A program made the translations under genes and the position numbers. A stretch of 5,092 nt of DNA, taken from the NCBI GenBank assembly GCA_017695055.1, contig JADILY010000128.1, positions 1-5,092 on the forward strand, in the 5' to 3' direction. This stretch comes from Merdivivens faecigallinarum. Its GTDB lineage: Bacteria; Bacteroidota; Bacteroidia; Bacteroidales; UBA932. The notes below the pieces were generated by a model, which saw nothing but the letters and a program-made list of their open reading frames with translations, made no database searches and was not told the origin of the DNA. Positions 1-5,092 of this stretch are shown piece by piece. Each line of letters begins with the position of its first letter. Position 1 is the first letter of the stretch.

Positions 1-17
1 GTTTTTATCCTAATTTT

Positions 18-49
18 TTTGTTTTTGTTATACTAATGTTATATATTTG
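18..49 (+). promoter_or_regulatory. Bacteroidetes-type promoter of the toxin-antitoxin operon
   Basis: A TTTG at 18-21 (-33 box) is followed after 20 bases by TATATTTG at 42-49, an exact match to the Bacteroidetes -7 consensus TAnnTTTG. The transcription start should lie near 54-56, some 16-18 bases before the ATG at 72. This placement argues that the earlier in-frame ATG at 36 lies inside the promoter and is not used. The surroundings are very A/T-rich, so part of the match could be chance, but both boxes and their spacing fit. Confidence 0.6.
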
Positions 50-62
50 TGATATTAAATAT
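27..62. promoter_or_regulatory. Possible antitoxin operator: repeated half-sites over the promoter
   Basis: GTTATA occurs at 27-32 and again at 38-43, 11 bases apart, about one helical turn. ATATTT at 43-48 is mirrored by AAATAT at 57-62. Ribbon-helix-helix antitoxins are known to bind short repeated half-sites spaced by about one turn over their own promoter, so this is where autoregulation would be expected. The A/T-rich composition makes such repeats cheap, and the binding role is inference. Confidence 0.3.
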
Positions 63-71
63 GACTTAGAT

Positions 72-323
72 ATGGAGACAATGGCACTGGACAGAAAACA
101 GACGGCTTTCAGACTTAGGAAAGACTTGATAGAAAGGCTTAAGATGGAGGCAAGGAAAGAGAACAGAAGCCTCAACAACTATGTAGAGAGTGTCCTTATG
201 GATGTTGTCTACAGGACTCCCAATGATGAGACACTTGCATCAATGAAAGAAGCCAAAGAAGGGAGGAATCTTGAAAAACTCAATTTGGATACGTTTGAGG
301 ATTTTGTGAAATCGTTGGAGTAG
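72..323 (+). CDS. Type II toxin-antitoxin system antitoxin, ribbon-helix-helix-like
   Basis: This is a predicted 83-residue antitoxin that neutralises the toxin encoded directly downstream and probably represses the shared promoter. From about residue 7, the segment QTAFRLR followed by two helices containing SLNNYVESVL looks like a ribbon-helix-helix DNA-binding fold: a short beta strand, a basic helix, then a turn with Ser-Leu-Asn. The acidic C-terminal tail (DETLASMKEAKEG, then DTFEDFVKSLE) is the type of segment that wraps the partner toxin. I chose the ATG at 72 because the in-frame ATG at 36 falls inside the promoter. The in-frame ATG at 81 is an equally acceptable start (80 residues) and has GGAGA just before it. 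The stop lies six bases before the toxin start, which indicates translational coupling. The exact antitoxin family (RelB/DinJ-like or another RHH group) cannot be settled by eye. Confidence 0.8.
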   Translation: METMALDRKQTAFRLRKDLIERLKMEARKENRSLNNYVESVLMDVVYRTPNDETLASMKEAKEGRNLEKLNLDTFEDFVKSLE

Positions 324-329
324 TCGGGT

Positions 330-602
330 ATGTGGGAGTTGGAGATTACAAGGCAGTTCAAGAAAGATTTGAAGAAATATCGGAACAGGGCAGACGAGAT
401 ATTCTGTCTTTCTGTCGTTTTGAAGATGTTGCAGGAAACAGGTACAGTGTCAAGAGAATATAAACCTCATCTTCTTGTAGGGGAATACACTGGTTTTATG
501 GAATGTCATGTGAAAAATGATTTGCTGCTGATTTGGCTGGACGAGACGGAAAATATTATCAAACTGGTAAGGTTGGGCACTCATTCCGAATTGTTCAAAT
601 AA
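330..602 (+). CDS. YafQ-family (RelE superfamily) mRNA interferase toxin
   Basis: This is a 90-residue toxin, the usual length for the YafQ/RelE family. YafQ-type toxins cut mRNA on the ribosome and inhibit translation until bound by the antitoxin. Compared by eye with E. coli YafQ, the pattern YKxH, GxxxGxxxxHV, D, LI and GTHxxLF is kept throughout. The likely catalytic or RNA-contact residues are His47, His60, Asp64, His85 and Phe89, matching YafQ His50, His63, Asp67, His87 and Phe91. The Trp that follows the Asp in YafQ (Trp68) is Leu65 here. The basic N-terminal helix (RQFKKDLKKYRNR) is typical. A GGAG at 317-320, overlapping the end of the antitoxin gene, can serve as ribosome-binding site. 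The gene is the second and last of a two-gene operon and is followed by a strong terminator. It looks intact; activity is inferred. Confidence 0.9.
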   Translation: MWELEITRQFKKDLKKYRNRADEIFCLSVVLKMLQETGTVSREYKPHLLVGEYTGFMECHVKNDLLLIWLDETENIIKLVRLGTHSELFK

Positions 603-643
603 GTCAGGTTCTCCTTTTTTTGAACAATATTGAAGCAGCTTAT

Positions 644-678
644 AAAAAAACTCTGCTAATTTTGCAGAGTTTTTTTTT
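644..678 (+). terminator. Rho-independent terminator of the toxin-antitoxin operon
   Basis: CTCTGC (651-656) pairs with GCAGAG (664-669) around a 7-base loop. The stem is extended by A7 (644-650) pairing with the start of a nine-T run (670-678). The A tract before the stem would also act as a T run on the other strand, so the structure could terminate in both directions. It lies 41 bases after the toxin stop and separates the operon from the beta-galactosidase gene. Confidence 0.88.
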
Positions 679-690
679 ATGTACCGATAC

Positions 691-738
691 TGAGAAGCTG
701 TCTCAAATTTTCTGAGAAAAATTTTAAACAGCTTCTGA
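691..738. repeat. Imperfect palindrome directly before the beta-galactosidase start
   Basis: AGAAGCTGT (693-701) and ACAGCTTCT (728-736) form a perfect 9-bp inverted repeat. Inside it, AAATTTT (705-711) can pair with AAAATTT (718-724), leaving a 3x3 internal mismatch and a small loop. TGA lies directly outside both 8-bp arms GAAGCTGT/ACAGCTTC (691-693 and 736-738). A second set of pairings competes with this one: TCTCA at 701-705 can pair with TGAGA at 691-695 or at 713-717. No T run follows, so it is not a standard terminator. It ends at the base before the ATG at 739. It may be a regulatory leader hairpin or the remnant of a small inserted element; the sequence alone does not decide. Confidence 0.7.
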
Positions 739-3700
739 ATGAAAATGAATATGAAATACATTTCCCCTTTGTTTTCCCGTCTGGCCTTTGCCGGCGGCCT
801 GGTTCTGCTGCTCCCGGTTGTACAGGCTCGGGTAGTGCAGGCGCAGGAAAGGCTTCAGCTGGAACCTTATTTTTCCGAAATCGATTCGGTCGCGGTGAAT
901 ACGGAATATCCGAGGACTTCGTTTATGACATATCCTGACCTGGAGTCGGCCAGGACATTGAAATTCGAGGACAGCCCTTATTACATGTCCCTTAACGGGG
1001 TGTGGGATTTCATCTATACGGACGATTACCGGGAGCTTCCTGCCGCTGTCGTGGCCGGCTTATCCGCTAAAAACAGCGCGGAAGAGGCCGCCTGCCTGCC
1101 GGATGGTGTCGTGTGGAATAAAATAAAGGTGCCGGGCAACTGGGAAAGGCAGGGTTTCGGGACGGCCCTGTACACCAACCACCAGTACGAGTTCGCGACA
1201 TACAGGCCCCAGCCTCCGATGCTTCCTGAAGCCATCCCCGCTGGCGTTTACAGGAGGACTTTCGAGGTTCCGTCCGAGTGGGAGGGGCGCGATGTATTCC
1301 TGCATGTTTCGGGCGCCAAGTCGGGGGCATACGTTTTCATAAACGGCAGGGAAGTGGGATATGGCGAGGATTCGAAAAATCCGTCCGAATATATTGTGAA
1401 CGATTATCTTACGGAAGGCGAGAATACCCTCGTGCTCGTGATTCTCAGATGGAGTACCGGCTCTTTCCTTGAATGCCAGGATTTCTGGAGGATAAGCGGA
1501 ATCGAAAGGGACATATATCTGTTTTCCCAACAGCCTTCGGCATTGAGGGATTTCAGGGTCAGGTCTACCCTCGATGACAGCTATGAAAACGGTCTGTTTT
1601 CGTTGGATGCGGAGGTGCGCAACCGTTCCGGGAAGGACGGGCAGGTGACACTCGGCTATTTGCTGGAGGAAAAAGTGTCCGGAAAAGCCGTGGCGGCAGG
1701 CGAAGAGTCGAAAAATATCGGAGCGGGGAAGACAGGGTCGTTCAGTTTCGAGGCCGTGATAGAGGATGTGCTCAAATGGTCTTCGGAAACGCCGGAGCTG
1801 TACCGTCTCTATATTACGGTGCGTAATGGGGACTGTCCAGGAGAAACCGTCCCTTTCAATGTCGGCTTCCGGAAATTCGAGCTCAGGGGCGATGTCTTCC
1901 TCGTTAACGGGCAGCCCGTCAAGTTCAAGGGCGTGAATGTACATGAGCACGACCAGGTTACCGGCCACTATGTGTCGGAGGAGACTATGAGGCATGATTT
2001 CGAATTGATGAAGCGCAACAATATCAATGCAGTACGTCTCGCACATTATCCTCAGGACAGAAAATTCTACGAATTGGCCGACGAGTACGGGCTTTACGTT
2101 TATGACGAGGCGAATATCGAATCGCATGGAATGTATTACAGCCTCAGCAAAGGAGGAACTCTCGGGAACAATCCCCAGTGGCTCAGACCGCATCTGTACA
2201 GGACGGTAAACATGTTCGAAAGGAACAAGAACCATCCTTGCGTTACTTTCTGGTCTCTCGGCAACGAGGCCGGGAACGGATACAATTTCTATCAGACCTA
2301 TCTGTGGCTGAAAGAAGCCGACAAGGGCCTGATGGACAGGCCGGTCAATTACGAAAGGGCCCAGTGGGAATGGAACAGCGACATGTATGTGCCGCAGTAT
2401 CCGGGGGCTTCATGGATGGAATACATGGGAAAGAACGGCTCGGACAGGCCTGTCATGCCGTCCGAATATTCGCACGCGATGGGCAATTCCAACGGAAACA
2501 TAAAAGGTATCTGGGATGCAATCTACCGTTATCGCAACCTTTCGGGAGGCTTTATCTGGGACTGGATTGACCAGGGTTTCCTCGAAAAGGATTCCTCCGG
2601 CCGGACATTCTGGGCATACGGAGGCGATTATGGCGGGGAGTACATGCCGAGCGACGGGAATTTCTGCTGCAACGGCATCATAGGCCCTGACCGTCGGGAA
2701 CATCCGGCAATGGCTGAAATCCGGTATGTCTTTCAGGATGTGGCTTTCGGGCCTGCCGATGACGGCGGTTTCGGGAAAATAATGATAGTGAACAGGGCGT
2801 ATTTTACTCCGGTGGACGGCCGTTATGAGATTTTCGCCGACCTTGTGAGGGACGGGAAAAAGATAAGGACCAGGCGGCTGGATGTCCCGGTCATAGCCCC
2901 TCAGGATACGGTTTCGGTGAGGACTTTTACCGAAAAGGATGTGTCGAAACCGGGAGAATATTATGTGAATCTCCGTGTATGTTCCGTTTATGATACTCCG
3001 GGAATACCGCGCGGATACGAGGTTGCCCGCGGGCAGATATTCCTCGGCGGAGAATACGTCGCCCCTGTCTACAGGACGGGAGGTCCGCGCCTGGAGATTT
3101 CTGAAGACGGGAATGCGGTCGAGGTCTCTTCCCCGAAGGTGCGTTTCGTCTTCGACAAGGCATCGGCCTCCGTGGTTTCCTATTCGGTGGACGGGATGGA
3201 ATATCTTGAAGACGGGCAGGGCATAAGGCCGAATTTCTGGCGCGGCCCTACGGACAACGATTACGGCAATGCGATGCCGTCCCGGTTGCAAATCTGGAAG
3301 GAGAGCGGAAAGGAACTGCATGCGGAGAGGGTTTCCGTTTCGGATGAAGGAAAATATGTCAGGCTTTCCGTGGAATATGCGTTGAAAGCCGGAAACTTAT
3401 GTACCCTTACCTACGATGTATATCCGTCCGGGGCGGTCGGAGTGGAGATGCGGCTTTCCCCGACAAAGGATTCTCTGGAAATACCGCGTATCGGATTGCG
3501 GTTCGGGCTCGGGAAAGGCACGGACAGGGTGCAATGGTACGGGCGCGGACCGGAGGAGAACTATATAGACCGCAAGGCAGGTACGTTCGTAGGCCTGTAT
3601 GAATCAACAGCCGAAGACCTCTACTACCCGTATGTGCGGCCTCAGGAAAACGGACATCGTACCGATACGAAGATGTTGAAGCTATATGCCTCTTCCGGGA

Positions 3701-4038
3701 AACGGGGTCTGGAAATAGTGGCAGACTCGTTATTCGGATTCAATGTTTCGAGGTATTCGGTCGAGGATTTCGATTGTGAGGAATACGCGGACAGGCCTTA
3801 CCAGTGGAGGAACCTCACCCCTGAAGACAGGGAACACGATGCCGGCAAGGCAAGGAACGTATATAGAAAGCAGGTGCATGTCAATGATTTGGTTATGAAC
3901 GACTATACGGAGGTCTGCCTCGACATGCGCCAGCGGGGAGTCGGCGGTTATGACAGTTGGGGTGCCCTTCCTGAAGACGAACATCGGATATTCACGGACA
4001 GTGATTACCGCTGGGGATTTACGATTGTGCCGTTTTAG
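739..4038 (+). CDS. lacZ: Secreted beta-galactosidase, glycoside hydrolase family 2 (LacZ type)
   Basis: This 1099-residue enzyme hydrolyses terminal beta-D-galactosides with retention of configuration. A Sec signal peptide (basic start, hydrophobic stretch at about residues 15-28, likely cut after VQA at 33-35) has no lipobox Cys, so a soluble periplasmic enzyme is likely. Domain order is that of long LacZ: sugar-binding jelly roll (about 75-265), Ig-like domain (about 270-380), TIM barrel (about 385-680), a second Ig-like domain, and the C-terminal Bgal_small domain (about 810-1095). Residues aligned to E. coli LacZ are acid/base Glu510 in GNEAGNG (E461), nucleophile Glu576 in SEYSHAMGNS (E537), Glu461 and His463 for Mg (E416, H418), His402 (H357), His436 (H391), Tyr554 (Y503), His579 (H540), Trp607 (W568), Asp248, Phe642 and Asn645 for Na (D201, F601, N604), and Trp1074 (W999). 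In-frame ATGs at 745 and 751 are alternative starts that keep the signal peptide. It is monocistronic here, with no SusCD-like neighbour. The true substrate (lactose, host glycan or plant galactoside) is unknown. Confidence 0.95.
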   Translation: MKMNMKYISPLFSRLAFAGGLVLLLPVVQARVVQAQERLQLEPYFSEIDSVAVNTEYPRTSFMTYPDLESARTLKFEDSPYYMSLNGVWDFIYTDDYRELPAAVVAGLSAKNSAEEAACLPDGVVWNKIKVPGNWERQGFGTALYTNHQYEFATYRPQPPMLPEAIPAGVYRRTFEVPSEWEGRDVFLHVSGAKSGAYVFINGREVGYGEDSKNPSEYIVNDYLTEGENTLVLVILRWSTGSFLECQDFWRISGIERDIYLFSQQPSALRDFRVRSTLDDSYENGLFSLDAEVRNRSGKDGQVTLGYLLEEKVSGKAVAAGEESKNIGAGKTGSFSFEAVIEDVLKWSSETPELYRLYITVRNGDCPGETVPFNVGFRKFELRGDVFLVNGQPVKFKGVNVHEHDQVTGHYVSEETMRHDFELMKRNNINAVRLAHYPQDRKFYELADEYGLYVYDEANIESHGMYYSLSKGGTLGNNPQWLRPHLYRTVNMFERNKNHPCVTFWSLGNEAGNGYNFYQTYLWLKEADKGLMDRPVNYERAQWEWNSDMYVPQYPGASWMEYMGKNGSDRPVMPSEYSHAMGNSNGNIKGIWDAIYRYRNLSGGFIWDWIDQGFLEKDSSGRTFWAYGGDYGGEYMPSDGNFCCNGIIGPDRREHPAMAEIRYVFQDVAFGPADDGGFGKIMIVNRAYFTPVDGRYEIFADLVRDGKKIRTRRLDVPVIAPQDTVSVRTFTEKDVSKPGEYYVNLRVCSVYDTPGIPRGYEVARGQIFLGGEYVAPVYRTGGPRLEISEDGNAVEVSSPKVRFVFDKASASVVSYSVDGMEYLEDGQGIRPNFWRGPTDNDYGNAMPSRLQIWKESGKELHAERVSVSDEGKYVRLSVEYALKAGNLCTLTYDVYPSGAVGVEMRLSPTKDSLEIPRIGLRFGLGKGTDRVQWYGRGPEENYIDRKAGTFVGLYESTAEDLYYPYVRPQENGHRTDTKMLKLYASSGKRGLEIVADSLFGFNVSRYSVEDFDCEEYADRPYQWRNLTPEDREHDAGKARNVYRKQVHVNDLVMNDYTEVCLDMRQRGVGGYDSWGALPEDEHRIFTDSDYRWGFTIVPF

Positions 4039-4039
4039 C

Positions 4040-4070
4040 GGAAAATAAAAGAGGTGTCGGGAAAATAAAA
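4040..4070. repeat. Short direct repeat between lacZ stop and tRNA terminator
   Basis: GGAAAATAAAA occurs at 4040-4050 and again at 4060-4070, 20 bases apart, just after the beta-galactosidase stop codon. The second copy supplies the T run (read on the minus strand) of the tRNA terminator. The first copy would give a second T-rich stretch for the same transcript. It is probably a local duplication without separate function. Confidence 0.45.
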
Positions 4071-4094
4071 AGGACGGCCATGGAATGCCGTCCT
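4062..4094 (-). terminator. Terminator of the tRNA-Thr gene
   Basis: Read on the minus strand, AGGACGGC (4094-4087) pairs with GCCGTCCT (4078-4071) in a perfect 8-bp GC-rich stem with an 8-base loop, followed by TTTTATTTT (4070-4062). It starts six bases after the tRNA 3' end. On the plus strand the same stem is not followed by a T run, so it is not a good terminator for the converging beta-galactosidase transcript. Confidence 0.85.
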
Positions 4095-4099
4095 CTCCG

Positions 4100-4172
4100 A
4101 GCCGCAAGCGAGGATCGAACTCGCTACCTCTTCATTACGAGTGAAGCGCTCTACCAACTGAGCTATTGCGGC
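4100..4172 (-). tRNA. tRNA-Thr, anticodon CGT
   Basis: The minus strand folds into a complete 73-base cloverleaf. The acceptor stem GCCGCAA/TTGCGGC has seven perfect pairs; the D stem is GCTC/GAGC with loop AGTTGGTA; the anticodon stem is CTTCA/TGAAG with loop CTCGTAA, giving anticodon CGT, which reads the Thr codon ACG; the variable loop has five bases; the T stem is GCGAG/CTCGC with loop TTCGATC. The discriminator base is T (4100) and CCA is not encoded, so it must be added by the CCA-adding enzyme. It is a single tRNA gene with its own promoter and terminator, convergent with the beta-galactosidase gene and divergent from the glycosyltransferase gene. Confidence 0.97.
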
Positions 4173-4183
4173 GTTTGGGACTG

Positions 4184-4214
4184 CAAATTTAACAACTAAA
4201 GGCGATTTGCCAAA
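4184..4214 (-). promoter_or_regulatory. Bacteroidetes-type promoter of the tRNA-Thr gene
   Basis: On the minus strand TTTG (4214-4211) is followed after exactly 19 bases by TAAATTTG (4191-4184), a perfect match to the TTTG / TAnnTTTG consensus. The predicted start, near 4178-4180, lies only a few bases before the mature tRNA 5' end at 4172, so a very short 5' leader would be removed by RNase P. The site fills most of the 58-base gap between the tRNA and the divergent glycosyltransferase. On the plus strand I see only a weak candidate: TTTG at 4174-4177 with TAAAGGCG at 4197-4204. Confidence 0.7.
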
Positions 4215-4230
4215 AAAATATATTGTTTTT

Positions 4231-5092
4231 ATGAAAAATAACGGCCTTTCCGTTGAAAAATTTTTCCTGGACGGGACTGTCCAGGGGCTGAAAACGATAG
4301 CCGCCGGGGCTGTTTCGGATTTCATAATGCTGTATCTGCGCGATGTCCGGGCCGATTTTCCTGAAGAATCGATGCGGAGGATGCTTTCCGTGGCCGAGGA
4401 TACCGGCGCTTCCATGCTGTACTCGGACTATAAGGAAAGATTGTCCCCGGATGCGGACGGACGGGAAAAAATCATTCCGTGCCCTTTGATTGATTTGCAG
4501 GAAGGGGCCCTGAGGGACGATTTCGATTTCGGACCTTTGGTAGTGGTACGCCGTTCCGCATTTGTAAGGGCGGTTTCCTTGATGGATACGGATTACAGTT
4601 ACGGCGCGTTTTATGAGTTGAGGCTGAGGCTTTCGGAGCAGGGCGGAGGGTGTTCCTCCATCATCCGCATTGCAGAATACCTGTATACCGTGGAGGAAAG
4701 GCCTTCCGGGCAAGCCTCTGCCGGGCAATTCGCCTATGTCGATGCGCGCAACCGGGAAAGGCAGGTGGAAATGGAGAAAATCTGTACAGCATATCTGGGA
4801 AGGCTCGGGGCACTTGTTCCCGGAAAGGCGGAAAAGGTGGATTTCGAACCATCGGAAAAATTTCTGGTAGAAGCCTCGGTGATAATCCCCGTATACAACA
4901 GGGCGAAGACCATTGCGGATTCCATCCGGAGCGCCCTGTCGCAGAAAACGGATTTCGCATACAATGTAATAGTCGTGGACAATTATTCCGATGACGGCAC
5001 CTCGGAGGCAATCGAAAGGATTGCTTCGCTTCCCGAAAATTCGGGCCGGCTCGTGCATCTTGTCCCGTCGCGGCGCGGGCACGGGATAGGGG
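4231..5092 (+). CDS. Family 2 glycosyltransferase, two-part, 3' end outside window
   Basis: The open frame runs 287 codons from the ATG at 4231 to the window edge with no stop, so the gene is partial. From about residue 215 a classic GT2 GT-A start appears: ASVIIPVYNR (215-224), then a helix with SIRSALSQ, then VIVVDNYSDDGT (246-257), where Asp250 is expected to contact the nucleotide. The catalytic DXD and acceptor half lie beyond the window. Residues 1 to about 205 are unusual: DFIMLYLRD (30-38), ASMLYSDY (60-67) and an LRDDFDFGPLVVVRRSAF segment (94-111) resemble the later half of a GT2 domain without its nucleotide-binding start. I recall similar whole proteins in gut Bacteroidales, annotated only as glycosyltransferase. 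The sugar donor and acceptor are unknown; a role in cell-envelope glycan synthesis is plausible. There is no signal peptide, so it is likely cytoplasmic. It is divergent from the tRNA gene, with an A/T-rich leader and no clear Shine-Dalgarno. The absence of an in-window stop is due to the edge, not to a defect. Confidence 0.88.
   Translation, partial: MKNNGLSVEKFFLDGTVQGLKTIAAGAVSDFIMLYLRDVRADFPEESMRRMLSVAEDTGASMLYSDYKERLSPDADGREKIIPCPLIDLQEGALRDDFDFGPLVVVRRSAFVRAVSLMDTDYSYGAFYELRLRLSEQGGGCSSIIRIAEYLYTVEERPSGQASAGQFAYVDARNRERQVEMEKICTAYLGRLGALVPGKAEKVDFEPSEKFLVEASVIIPVYNRAKTIADSIRSALSQKTDFAYNVIVVDNYSDDGTSEAIERIASLPENSGRLVHLVPSRRGHGIG

Noticed and set aside
691..738. Reading the palindrome before lacZ as a rho-independent terminator
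   Set aside because: No T run follows the stem on either strand, and a proper terminator already exists at 644-678.
450..761. Minus-strand open frame across the toxin 3' half and the lacZ leader
   Set aside because: It overlaps the toxin, the terminator and the palindrome, and its composition is low-complexity Phe/Lys/Ile from A/T-rich DNA. It contains no recognisable domain.
1060..2235. Long open frame on the minus strand opposite the beta-galactosidase gene (391 codons)
   Set aside because: It lies wholly antisense to a gene with unmistakable family motifs, shows no recognisable domain, and is explained by the GC-rich codon pattern of the plus-strand gene.
2410..3321. Second long minus-strand open frame opposite the beta-galactosidase gene (303 codons)
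   Set aside because: Same situation: no coherent protein family and no promoter or start context, fully overlapped by conserved LacZ domains.
4040..4172. Possible attachment site of an integrated element at the tRNA-Thr 3' end
   Set aside because: The short direct repeat at 4040-4070 does not copy the tRNA 3' sequence, and there is no integrase gene or second tRNA fragment in the window.
4189..5082. Minus-strand open frame of 297 codons opposite the glycosyltransferase
   Set aside because: The plus frame has clear GT2 motifs, while the minus frame has none and runs through the tRNA promoter. It stands out only because the real plus-strand gene has no stop inside the window.
1..5092. CRISPR array, phage genes, transposase or polysaccharide-utilisation transporter genes
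   Set aside because: I saw no regularly spaced repeats and no recognisable integrase, transposase, phage or SusC/SusD sequence in any frame.

Overview
The window most likely comes from a member of the Bacteroidales (Bacteroidota). Two promoter-like sites match the Bacteroidetes pattern (TTTG, about 19-20 bases, TAnnTTTG). The start codons sit in A/T-rich leaders with little Shine-Dalgarno signal. The glycosyltransferase at the right end resembles a protein I know from gut Bacteroidales. The chromosomal genes are moderately GC-rich (sampled 60-base rows run about 45-63% G+C), which would fit an Alistipes-like or similar lineage better than a low-GC Bacteroides. The genus assignment is inference only.

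Left part (1-690): a compact type II toxin-antitoxin operon. A promoter at 18-49 drives a small ribbon-helix-helix-like antitoxin (72-323). Six bases later comes a YafQ/RelE-family mRNA-interferase toxin (330-602), and a strong hairpin terminator with a T run (644-678) closes the operon. This module is AT-richer (sampled rows about 38-43% G+C) than the rest, consistent with acquisition by transfer.

Middle (691-4038): a short, highly self-complementary segment (691-738) leads directly into a large secreted glycoside hydrolase family 2 beta-galactosidase (739-4038, 1099 residues). All catalytic and metal-site residues that I can align to E. coli LacZ are present. It has a Sec signal peptide, so it probably works in the periplasm. 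No SusC/SusD-like transporter genes are in the window, so nothing here shows that it belongs to a polysaccharide utilisation locus.

Right part (4039-5092): on the minus strand, a tRNA-Thr(CGT) gene with its own promoter (4184-4214) and its own terminator (4062-4094), converging on the beta-galactosidase gene. Diverging from the tRNA, with 58 bases between, is a plus-strand family 2 glycosyltransferase (4231 to the window edge) whose 3' end lies outside. Its first ~200 residues look like a degenerate glycosyltransferase half, placed before a typical GT-A domain.

The three units (toxin-antitoxin, beta-galactosidase, tRNA plus glycosyltransferase) appear to be transcribed independently and show no obvious joint function. 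I see no CRISPR array, no transposase or integrase gene, no phage gene, and no convincing undescribed multi-gene system. The points most worth a second look are the hairpin region before the beta-galactosidase and the degenerate N-terminal half of the glycosyltransferase.
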